Origin: Faecalicatena_A orotica
GTDB taxonomy: Bacteria > Bacillota > Clostridia > Lachnospirales > Lachnospiraceae
Reading direction: 5' to 3' (one strand)
Assembly (NCBI RefSeq): GCF_040545875.1
Contig: NZ_JBEPMR010000002.1
DNA: 64,000 bases
Each line of letters starts with the position of its first letter. Position 1 is the stretch's first letter. Positions 8,007-15,465 of the stretch are shown one piece after another. The position numbers and the translations under genes are program-made. The notes beneath the pieces are model-generated. The model was not told the DNA's origin. It searched no databases and was given only the letters and a program-made list of their open reading frames with translations.

Positions 8007-9362
8007 ATGAAAAACCAAAAATCAAAACCATCTCTGGCGGTAAAGATGGGAATCGCTCTTGCTCTTGGAATCATAGCCGGTTTTCTCTTCATGTTTCTTC
8101 GGGAATCGCTGAACAGTTCGGGAAATGGAGACATCTGGAACACGATAAATAACATATTGTTTCAGGACATTACTGCTGAGGGGGCGACCAGTGCTATCGG
8201 TCTGTTCTACATTATAGGACAGATGTTTATCCGTGCCCTGCAGCTAGTTATAATTCCTATGGTCTTTACATCAATTGCTCTTGCAATTGGCACAATTTCA
8301 GATACAAAAACATTGGGGCGTATATCCTTTAAAACAATCTCATGGTTCCTTTTATGTTACCTTTTTGCGTTACTCCTTGCCGGTATCGTAGGGCTGTCAT
8401 TGTTTAACGCCGGATTTTTTAATGTCTCCGATCTTTCAGGGTTAGAAGCCTCCAGTGGTACGACTGGATCAAATCCTTTGCTTGTGGTCCTGAATATGGT
8501 GCCTTCTAATGTTGCCACTGCTTTCAGCAATAATACCGCAGTACTTGCCATCGTATTTCTTGCAGTTTCATTAGGGCTTGCAATGAACGTTCTTGGGGAG
8601 GAAAAAACGGCTACATTAAAGAACTTCTTAAAAGAATTAAACGATGTGATCGTAGTATTCCTTAACTTTGTTGTTACAAAGTTTGGACCGCTTGCTATCT
8701 TCGTATTGCTTTCAAGGACATTTGCAACATATGGCATTGATTACTTAAAGCCGGCCCTCGTTTATGCTGTTACGACTATCATTCTGCTGCTTTTGTTCCT
8801 GACCGTGGGATATAGTCTGATTATATGGATTGGTACGAAATTAAATCCGATTATGTTCCTGAAAAAAATTGCCAAGGTAATTGTATTCGCGTTTTCAACT
8901 TCTTCCAGTGCTGCTGCACTGCCGCTGAATCTTGAAACTACAACGAACGAACTTGGTGTGGATACAAAGATTGCCTCCTTTGTACTTCCGCTTGGTATGA
9001 CAGTTAATATGAATGGAAATGCCATTATGCAGGTAATTGCTACATTGTTTATTGCAGGCTGTGCCGGATATGATGTAACACCGTTATCGCTTCTGGTGAT
9101 TTCACTTTTGTCGCTGGTTGCTTCAGTTGGTACTCCTGCAGCCCCGGGTGCCGGTGCTGTCATTCTCTTCACCATCCTGTCAGGTGTTGGATTTACAAAT
9201 GACGGGGCACTGCTGGCATACGGCCTTATTCTGGCAATCAACAGGCCGATTGAAATGTTGATGACGACTCTGAACGTAGTAGGCGCCTCCTGTACGAGTG
9301 TATATGTAGCTAAGTCAGAAGGGCTCCTGAATAAGGATGTTTATAACAGCAAGGTAAAATAG
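8007..9362 (+). CDS. Dicarboxylate/amino acid:cation symporter (DAACS family)
   Basis: Inner-membrane Na+- or H+-coupled carrier of the DctA/GltP fold. The serine-rich re-entrant motif STSSSAAALPLNLE, the VNMNGNAI cation-site motif and the SVGTPAAPGAG second hairpin are all visible; about eight membrane segments. 451 residues, slightly longer than DctA. The ATG at 8007 has AAAGGAGGA upstream. It is divergent from the ureide locus but carries the same promoter/operator block, so it is probably its uptake system. Established knowledge: enterobacterial DctA also carries orotate, which fits the neighbouring dihydroorotase and carbamoylase. Glutamate, aspartate or C4-dicarboxylates remain possible. 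Confidence 0.88.
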   Translation: MKNQKSKPSLAVKMGIALALGIIAGFLFMFLRESLNSSGNGDIWNTINNILFQDITAEGATSAIGLFYIIGQMFIRALQLVIIPMVFTSIALAIGTISDTKTLGRISFKTISWFLLCYLFALLLAGIVGLSLFNAGFFNVSDLSGLEASSGTTGSNPLLVVLNMVPSNVATAFSNNTAVLAIVFLAVSLGLAMNVLGEEKTATLKNFLKELNDVIVVFLNFVVTKFGPLAIFVLLSRTFATYGIDYLKPALVYAVTTIILLLLFLTVGYSLIIWIGTKLNPIMFLKKIAKVIVFAFSTSSSAAALPLNLETTTNELGVDTKIASFVLPLGMTVNMNGNAIMQVIATLFIAGCAGYDVTPLSLLVISLLSLVASVGTPAAPGAGAVILFTILSGVGFTNDGALLAYGLILAINRPIEMLMTTLNVVGASCTSVYVAKSEGLLNKDVYNSKVK

Positions 9363-9503
9363 AAATATATGGTTACCTCATTCCCATTATATTGCAGAAA
9401 TCTTCTGGAAGATATCCCGGCAATAGTGTATAATAAAACAAATGCAATTTTTGTGCCGCAGAGATTATCAGAAGAATATTACAGAAAGAATGAGGTAACG
9501 CAT

Positions 9504-10109
9504 ATGATTTGTAAGAACTGTAACCAGACTATTGACGACAATGCAAGGTTCTGCCCGAACTGTGGGGCAGCCCAGACAGCCGTTCCGCCGAATACGGAAA
9601 GCAGGGAGTCTGATTCACAGACGGTCGCAGCAGGCTCGGGGCAGCCATCCGGGCAGCAGTCCAATGCGGCAGACCAGGGGCCGTCTTATTATTACGAGCA
9701 GCAGGGAACCTATCAGGGCCAGAGCCAGTATCAGGACCCGAACCAGTACCAGAATCAATATCAGGACCCGAACCAGTACCAGAATCAATATCAGGACCCG
9801 AACCAATACCAGAATCAATATCAGAACCAGTATCAGGAACCATATCCGCAGGATATGATTAATACGACACCATACTTAGTGTTTGCCATTCTCACAACGA
9901 TCTGCTGTTGTATACCGCTGGGAATCCCGGCCATCGTATTTGCAAGCAAGATCAATACGGCGCAGATGTCAGGCAGGATGGATGAGGCCAGAGACTGTGC
10001 GAAGAAGGCGAAGATTTTCTCCATCATTGCGGCGGTAGTCGGCGTAGTGGGCGGTATTATCTATTTTCTGCTTGTGGCAATAGGAAGTTCTTCTTACTAT
10101 TATTATTAA
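9504..10109 (+). CDS. Zinc-ribbon protein with Gln-rich repeats and CD225-like membrane domain
   Basis: The frame is open from 9369, but ATG 9504 follows a GAGGTAA site and starts directly with a zinc ribbon (CKNC...CPNC, residues 3-20). A Gln/Asn/Tyr-rich linker follows with three copies of YQDPNQYQNQ encoded by a 30-base tandem repeat. The C-terminal ~80 residues hold two membrane helices separated by a basic loop, matching the CD225/dispanin layout (LTTICCCIPLGIPAIVFA). A TATAAT at 9429-9434 may be its promoter. The function is unknown; it is probably an anchored membrane protein with a cytosolic zinc ribbon. The repeat number could vary between strains. Confidence 0.8.
   Translation: MICKNCNQTIDDNARFCPNCGAAQTAVPPNTESRESDSQTVAAGSGQPSGQQSNAADQGPSYYYEQQGTYQGQSQYQDPNQYQNQYQDPNQYQNQYQDPNQYQNQYQNQYQEPYPQDMINTTPYLVFAILTTICCCIPLGIPAIVFASKINTAQMSGRMDEARDCAKKAKIFSIIAAVVGVVGGIIYFLLVAIGSSSYYYY
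9729..9818 (+). repeat. 30-base tandem repeat, three copies
   Basis: Three head-to-tail 30-base units, nearly identical, lie inside the zinc-ribbon protein gene. The period is a multiple of three, so each unit adds ten residues (YQDPNQYQNQ). A partial fourth unit follows. Confidence 0.9.
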
Positions 10110-10276
10110 ATGTTAGGGTGTGGTAAAAGGATCGGAAGTGATGGAAACTGAGACAGTACATAAAAAAATATAGGACATTAAGGGCAGCAATACTATTTAG
10201 TATTGCCGTCCTGTTTTTACTGGGGGCGTCATACCTGTACAGCCACAATCCGGAAAAGGTACCGTTCATCCCATGT

Positions 10277-10582
10277 GTGTTTTATTCGATTACAGGGCTG
10301 TACTGTCCGGGCTGCGGTGCAGGGCGTGCAAGCTATGCCCTTTTACACGGGGAATTCTATCAGGCGTTCCGTTATAATCCGCTTATGATTTTTGTGATGC
10401 TGTTTCTAGCGGCATATTTCATTGCGAGGAGCCTGGACTGGATGATTACAGGGGGAAACCATATAGACAGACATATATCGGATAAGTATCTGTGCTGGCT
10501 TCTTGTCGTGATCCTGCTGTACGGAGTCCTGCGGAATATACCCTGTTTCCCGTTTGAATTATTAGCGCCCACACGGATATAA
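10277..10582 (+). CDS. DUF2752 membrane protein
   Basis: The conserved DUF2752 core is clear: ITGLYCPGCGAGRA followed by HGEFYQAFRYNPL and two membrane helices. The GTG at 10277 is the first standard start in frame. The same frame is however open from 10142 and encodes a membrane helix (AILFSIAVLFLLGASYLYSHNP) that family members normally have, without an ATG, GTG or TTG. The true protein may therefore begin at a non-standard codon near 10148-10160, or the locus may have lost its start. It lies 15 bases before the MATE gene and is probably co-transcribed with it. Molecular function unknown. Confidence 0.72.
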   Translation: MFYSITGLYCPGCGAGRASYALLHGEFYQAFRYNPLMIFVMLFLAAYFIARSLDWMITGGNHIDRHISDKYLCWLLVVILLYGVLRNIPCFPFELLAPTRI

Positions 10583-10597
10583 AGGAACCAGAGAATC

Positions 10598-11998
10598 ATG
10601 AATAAAGACTTGACGACCGGTAATGTTACAAAAACGATGCTTATCTTTGCGGGCCCGATGATTGCCGGCAATCTCCTCCAGCAGTTTTATAACATTGCGG
10701 ATACATTAATTGTAGGTAAATTTTTAGGGGCAGAGGCGATGGCGGCGGTAGGGACGGCCTACACGCTGATGAGCTTTCTGACCTCGATTCTGATCGGGCT
10801 GTGTATGGGCAGCGGATCGGTATTTTCTTTTTATTATGGGAAAAAGGATATTCTGAAAATGCAGGACTGTATACGTGCTGCATTTTTTATGATTGGCGGG
10901 ATTACGATTGTGGTGAATGTTCTGTCCTTTTTGCTGACAGACCAGATTCTTCGCCTGCTCCGGATTCCGAAAGAGCTGATGGCCATGATGCGGCTGTATG
11001 TGCTGATTATTTTTGCAGGTATTTTCTTTGTTTTCCTATATAATTACTTTTCTTATTTCTTAAGGGCATTGGGAAATTCCGTCATCCCCCTTTATTTCCT
11101 CGGCGGCACCTCGTTGTTAAACGTTGCGCTCGACCTTTTGTTCGTGCTCGGATTTGGCTGGGGGATCGGCGGCGCAGCGGCAGCGACTGTGATTTCGCAG
11201 GCGATATCAGGGGTGGGGATCGGCATTTATGCGTGGGTAAAAGAACCCTGGCTTCGGGATGCACTGACCCCGGGTAAATGGAAAAAGAGACTTCTTGCTG
11301 AGAACAATAGTCACGTTTCAACGAAGGAATCCATAAAAGAGATCGCCCGTTTTTCGTTCGCGGCATCGATCCAGCAGTCGGTCATGAACTTCGGGATACT
11401 GGTGGTCCAGGGACTGGTAAACAGTTTTGGAGTCGCTGTCATGGCGGCCTTTACGGCGGCGGTTAAGATCGATTCGTTTGCCTACATGCCTGCACAGGAA
11501 TTCGGGAATGCATTCTCCCTGTTTGTTTCACAGAATTTCGGGGCGGGGAAGGAAGACCGCGTGAAAAAAGGGGTAAAACATGCGCTTGGTATCTCTATGA
11601 TTTTCTGCCTCTTTATCTCAGTCGTGGTATTTGGATTCGCAAAATACCTGATGCTGTTGTTTGTATCGCCGTCGGAAACGGAAATCATCAATATCGGGGT
11701 CGGATACCTGAGGGTGGAAGGTGCATTCTACTGCGGAATCGGAATTCTCTTCCTGCTGTACGCATTTTACAGGGGCATCAACAGGCCGGAAATGTCACTG
11801 ATTTTGACCGTCATATCGCTGGGAACGCGCGTGCTTCTGGCATATGTGCTGTCTCCGGTTCCTGCCATCGGTGTGATGGGGATCTGGTGGGCAATACCGA
11901 TTGGCTGGTTCCTGGCTGATATGACGGGCATCATCTATATGGCTGTGCGGGTGAGGAAAACGGTGTTTGCACCCGTTGTTACTCCTCCAGACCGATAA
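10598..11998 (+). CDS. MATE family multidrug/metabolite exporter
   Basis: Polytopic inner-membrane antiporter, 466 residues and about 12 helices in two MatE halves. The N-terminus GNVTKTMLIFAGPMIAGNLL and QQFYNIADTLIVGKFLG are typical of the family, as is the second-half repeat around QNFGAGKEDRVKKG. Substrate cannot be read from sequence. The ATG at 10598 follows AAAGGAACC. Its 3' end overlaps the convergent PII-like gene by 20 bases. It probably forms a small unit with the DUF2752 gene. Confidence 0.9.
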   Translation: MNKDLTTGNVTKTMLIFAGPMIAGNLLQQFYNIADTLIVGKFLGAEAMAAVGTAYTLMSFLTSILIGLCMGSGSVFSFYYGKKDILKMQDCIRAAFFMIGGITIVVNVLSFLLTDQILRLLRIPKELMAMMRLYVLIIFAGIFFVFLYNYFSYFLRALGNSVIPLYFLGGTSLLNVALDLLFVLGFGWGIGGAAAATVISQAISGVGIGIYAWVKEPWLRDALTPGKWKKRLLAENNSHVSTKESIKEIARFSFAASIQQSVMNFGILVVQGLVNSFGVAVMAAFTAAVKIDSFAYMPAQEFGNAFSLFVSQNFGAGKEDRVKKGVKHALGISMIFCLFISVVVFGFAKYLMLLFVSPSETEIINIGVGYLRVEGAFYCGIGILFLLYAFYRGINRPEMSLILTVISLGTRVLLAYVLSPVPAIGVMGIWWAIPIGWFLADMTGIIYMAVRVRKTVFAPVVTPPDR

Positions 11999-12680
11999 TC
12001 TCATCCACCGGCATAGACATAACAAGGCACTGTGCCGGTGAATGCAGTCCGTGCTCCCGGCTGACCGCGGACATGATCTCAGACTTCTTATCCTTTGGTG
12101 CGACGATCATCAGGATCTCCAGTTCTTCCTGGAGTGATACCCCCCAGAAATGCATCGGCTCCTCGATACCGCGGCGGCGTCCGCGGATGATTGTACCACC
12201 GGATGCCCCGGCTTTTTTTGCCGTATCGATCACATCGTCACTGTACCCCTGGTTCACGGTTACTAAAATCATAGAATAAACGGATTCCTTAGACATGTTT
12301 TCTTCCTCCTGTTCCATCTGTTTTTTCAGCTCTAACATTACATGGTCTTTCAGAAAATTAGCAAGATTAGCCGGAAGCCCTGTCATTGGAAGACTTACTG
12401 CGATTCCTCCGCCTTTCTCTTTAAAATGGATCGTCTGGTCCATCTCTAAAAATAATTTGTGCACAAATTCTTTTGGCATGATCCACATAGTCAGTATTCG
12501 CTCGCTTTCCCCCAGCCCGCATAAATTTAGAAGTTCATTTCCTGCAGTCCCGAGGCAGAAACACTGGAAATACATGGAACAGTGGCGCTGCTCCAGAATC
12601 CGGGAAAGTTTCCGCTCTGTTTTGATATCTGTCACCGCCATGACAAGACGCGGCAGCATCGGTTCTTTACTTTTTATCAT
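11979..12680 (-). CDS. PII-like protein with two tandem PII-type regions
   Basis: 233 residues. The C-terminal half (about 135-233) has the PII fold pattern: ILVTVNQGYSDDVIDTAKKAGASGGTIIRGRRRG, where the T-loop region would be, then EILMIVAPKDKKSEIMSAV. The N-terminal half looks like a second, diverged PII-like domain. The conserved uridylylation tyrosine context of GlnB is not seen, so it is not a classical nitrogen regulator. It starts two bases after the DUF1538 membrane protein stops, so the two are almost certainly one unit. By analogy with GlnK-AmtB it may gate that membrane protein; this is inference. Confidence 0.8.
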   Translation of the reverse strand: MIKSKEPMLPRLVMAVTDIKTERKLSRILEQRHCSMYFQCFCLGTAGNELLNLCGLGESERILTMWIMPKEFVHKLFLEMDQTIHFKEKGGGIAVSLPMTGLPANLANFLKDHVMLELKKQMEQEEENMSKESVYSMILVTVNQGYSDDVIDTAKKAGASGGTIIRGRRRGIEEPMHFWGVSLQEELEILMIVAPKDKKSEIMSAVSREHGLHSPAQCLVMSMPVDEIIGLEE

Positions 12681-12682
12681 CT

Positions 12683-14203
12683 CTATTCATCCTCCAGGTC
12701 AATGATCTCATCATCGTCTTCAAGCAATTCAGGTTCTGCCGGTACCAGACGTTTTTTGAGTTTATAATTATAAATGGCTCCCATAATCTGTATGACAATC
12801 AGTGGGGCAAGTGCGACCAGAGCCACGACGCCGAATGCATCGGTGACCACATTGCCCCCGGAAGCTGTACATGCACCCATAGCCAGGGGGAGCAGGAATG
12901 TGGTGGTCATAGGCCCGCTAGCAACACCGCCGGAGTCAAATGCGATACCTACGAAAATAGGCGGGACAAACCGGGTAAGAATCAGTGCAAGGACATATCC
13001 CGGAATTAAAATCCAGTAAATGCTGATCCCGGTAAACACCCGGATCATGGAGAGTGCTACGGCTGCGGATACACCGATGGAGAGACATTTGTTCATCGCA
13101 TTCCGGGTAATAGTTCCGTTGGTAACGGACTCTACCTGCAGGTTTAGAACCTGTACTGCAGGCTCGGCTTTGACGATATAATAACCGATCAGGATACCGA
13201 CAGGAACGAGCAGCCACTTGATACTGTCTCCTGCGATTGCGGAGCCAAGCAGATTGCCGACAGGTGCAAAGCCTACATTGACGCCGGTCAGGAAAAGGAT
13301 CAGACCGATAATCGTATAGAGGAAGCCGATCAGCATTTTAATGATCTGACGTCTGTGATACTTATGCGCCAGAAGCTGGAAGATGAGGAACACCCCCAGA
13401 ACAGGCATCATGGAAGCCATGACTTCCTTTGCATAATGTGGAATCTCCGCGGTGAATAGGCGGACGACATCCTGAACGGTAACGACTGCCGGGATATCTA
13501 CCATGCTGTACACGGCGTCCTTAGGATGGTAGAAGATACCGAGCATCTGTACGGCGAGAATCGGGCCGATACTGCAGATGGCCACCAGACCGAAGCTGTC
13601 ATTCGCCCCGTCCTTATCACTTCTGGCCGCAGAAAGTCCGATACCAAGGCTCATGATAAAAGGGACTGTCATGGGTCCGGTGGTGACGCCGCCGGCATCA
13701 AAGGCAACGGCCGCAAAATCAGCCGGAGCCAGAAAAGAAATCAGGAATAAGGCGGCATAAAAGACGGCCAGGAGCCCGCGCAGTGTAGCATGGAACAGAA
13801 TCCGGAGTACTGCGGCGACTGTAAAAGCACCAACGCCGATGGCAACAGACAGGATCAGCACCTGATTGGGGATGGAGGCGACCTGATTCGCAAGAACCTG
13901 CAGATCAGGCTCGGCTATCGTGATGATCGCCCCCATCAGAAAGCAGACCGCTATCGTGATAACAAGTTTCCTGCTTTTGAAAATCTGCCCGCCGACGCCT
14001 TCGCCTAAAGGTGTCATTGACATCTCAGCACCTAATTGAAAAAACCCCATGCCGATAATCAGCAGCAGCGCTCCGTTTAAAAACAGAGTGACCGTGCCGG
14101 TTTCCATGGGGACTACAAAAATGCCAAGCAGCATAACAATGGCAGTTATAGGTAATACTGAGGAGAGGGAGTCGTTAATTTTCTCTTTTAATTTTTTGTT
14201 CAA
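12683..14203 (-). CDS. DUF1538 membrane protein, two tandem domains
   Basis: 506-residue membrane protein with an internal duplication: FDAGGVTTGPMTVPFIMSLG in the first half and FDSGGVASGPMTTTFLLPLA in the second are the repeated DUF1538 signature, each within about six helices. It is likely a transporter or channel of unknown substrate. The start codon is TTG at 14203, with AAGGAAAAG before it; no ATG lies near. The C-terminus is acidic (ELLEDDDEIIDLEDE), a plausible contact for the PII-like partner encoded two bases downstream. Divergent from the fructose operon across a repeat-bearing gap. Confidence 0.85.
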   Translation of the reverse strand: MNKKLKEKINDSLSSVLPITAIVMLLGIFVVPMETGTVTLFLNGALLLIIGMGFFQLGAEMSMTPLGEGVGGQIFKSRKLVITIAVCFLMGAIITIAEPDLQVLANQVASIPNQVLILSVAIGVGAFTVAAVLRILFHATLRGLLAVFYAALFLISFLAPADFAAVAFDAGGVTTGPMTVPFIMSLGIGLSAARSDKDGANDSFGLVAICSIGPILAVQMLGIFYHPKDAVYSMVDIPAVVTVQDVVRLFTAEIPHYAKEVMASMMPVLGVFLIFQLLAHKYHRRQIIKMLIGFLYTIIGLILFLTGVNVGFAPVGNLLGSAIAGDSIKWLLVPVGILIGYYIVKAEPAVQVLNLQVESVTNGTITRNAMNKCLSIGVSAAVALSMIRVFTGISIYWILIPGYVLALILTRFVPPIFVGIAFDSGGVASGPMTTTFLLPLAMGACTASGGNVVTDAFGVVALVALAPLIVIQIMGAIYNYKLKKRLVPAEPELLEDDDEIIDLEDE

Positions 14204-14235
14204 ACGGCTTCTTTTCCTTTCTTAGTTTTCCTAAT

Positions 14236-14336
14236 GCATACCATAAACACTAAACTCGTGAAATACCTCGTTAAGTGTTCAGGTATGCATTTTCACTAAG
14301 CTTGATAAAACCTCGCTAAGTGTAAATAGTATACCA
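14236..14336. repeat. Two-hairpin dispersed repeat, copy 1
   Basis: Two hairpin units in tandem, about 46 bases apart, each AACACT/CACT, an A.A mismatch, a three-base stem, a loop ending ACCTC, then the partner arm. First stem 14246-14255 with 14270-14279, second 14294-14301 with 14315-14322. The units are bounded by ATACC/GTATGC/GTATACC. A second copy lies at 57157-57256. It occupies the gap between the divergent DUF1538 and fruK genes. Confidence 0.8.
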
Positions 14337-14466
14337 TAAAAGTTAGTTTCAGGTAACCCTTAAAAGGCAGTTACGGAGTAATTGACTAAGTAATAACCCT
14401 TAAATCGGTCAAAATAATTTAATACCGGTCACAATCGTGCAAAATATACAAAAAAGAAGTAAAATA

Positions 14467-14498
14467 TTTGTGAATTAATTTGATTGAATTTGAATGAA
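14467..14498 (+). promoter_or_regulatory. Probable DeoR-type operator of the fructose operon
   Basis: Direct repeats TTTGATTGAA (14479-14488) and TTTGAATGAA (14489-14498), with a weaker TTTGTGAATTAA just before, overlap the -35 hexamer of the fruK promoter. Short tandem repeats of this kind are usual for DeoR-family sugar repressors, and one is encoded at the end of the operon. Confidence 0.5.
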
Positions 14499-14512
14499 TA
14501 TGGTTATATAAT
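14484..14512 (+). promoter_or_regulatory. fruK operon promoter
   Basis: TTGAAT at 14484-14489 and TATAAT at 14507-14512 with a 17-base spacer, about 30 bases before the fruK ATG. The remaining gap up to the repeat holds no gene. Confidence 0.65.
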
Positions 14513-14542
14513 AAAATCATCAAAAGAACAGGAGGGAATGAG

Positions 14543-15448
14543 ATGATATATACGGTAACCTTTAACCCGTCGCTCGACTATATTGTCTCCGTGGAAGACT
14601 TCAGGCTGGGCCTGACGAACCGGACCAGCTCGGAACTGATTCTTCCAGGGGGCAAGGGCATTAATGTATCCACCGTGCTTGGCAATCTGGGAATTGAAAG
14701 CACGGCGCTTGGATTTGTGGCCGGGTTTACGGGGGCAGAGATATGCAAGGAGACAGAAGCAGCCGGGATCAGGTCAGATTTTATACAGATAGAAGAGGGG
14801 ATTTCAAGGATTAACCTGAAGCTGAAGTCCATCGACGGAACAGAGATCAACGGACAGGGCCCGGACATCAGTGAGGAAAAGGTCAGTATGCTGATGGAGA
14901 AGCTGGATGCTCTGAAAGCGGAGGATGTACTGGTCCTTGCCGGGAGTATTCCGGCTTCCATGCCGGATGACATCTATCAGAAGATTATGGAAAGACTGAA
15001 AGGCAGGGGAGTAAGGATCGTCGTAGATGCCACGAAGGACCTCCTGCTGAATGTGCTGGATTACCAGCCCTTCCTGATCAAGCCAAATAACCATGAGCTG
15101 GGAGAGATTTTCGGCGTAAATTTAAGTACAAGGGATGAGGTCATTCCTTATGGCAGGAAGATGCAGGAAAAGGGAGCACGTAATGTCCTGATCTCAATGG
15201 CAGGCGAGGGCGCGGTCCTGATCGCGGAGGACGGGCAGGTTTATACGTCGCCTGCTCCGAAAGGCACTCTGGTCAACGGTGTGGGAGCCGGAGATTCTAT
15301 GGTGGCGGGATTCCTGGCGGGCTGGCTGAAGCAAAGAGACTATGAATATGCATTCCATATGGGAATAGCCGCGGGAAGCGCCAGCGCTTTTTCCGAATAC
15401 CTGGCAACCAGAAGTGAAATTGAAGCCGTATACAAGACATTGATGTGA
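14543..15448 (+). CDS. fruK: 1-phosphofructokinase
   Basis: Phosphorylates fructose 1-phosphate to fructose 1,6-bisphosphate in the cytosol. PfkB-family kinase of 301 residues: IYTVTFNPSLDYIV at the N-terminus, LPGGKGINVSTVLGNLG substrate motif, and the C-terminal GTLVNGVGAGDSMVAGFLAG with the catalytic Asp. AGGAGGGA precedes the ATG. It is first of three genes, followed by the fructose PTS transporter and a DeoR regulator, which fixes fructose 1-phosphate rather than tagatose 6-phosphate as the likely substrate. Confidence 0.92.
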   Translation: MIYTVTFNPSLDYIVSVEDFRLGLTNRTSSELILPGGKGINVSTVLGNLGIESTALGFVAGFTGAEICKETEAAGIRSDFIQIEEGISRINLKLKSIDGTEINGQGPDISEEKVSMLMEKLDALKAEDVLVLAGSIPASMPDDIYQKIMERLKGRGVRIVVDATKDLLLNVLDYQPFLIKPNNHELGEIFGVNLSTRDEVIPYGRKMQEKGARNVLISMAGEGAVLIAEDGQVYTSPAPKGTLVNGVGAGDSMVAGFLAGWLKQRDYEYAFHMGIAAGSASAFSEYLATRSEIEAVYKTLM

Positions 15449-15465
15449 GAAAGAAGGAAATGAGT

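Noticed and set aside
9729..9818. CRISPR-like tandem repeats.
   Set aside because: Units are contiguous without spacers and lie in frame within a coding sequence.
9504..9864. Several long overlapping frames on both strands across the repeat region.
   Set aside because: They are shadows of the repetitive Gln/Asn-rich codons of the zinc-ribbon protein gene.
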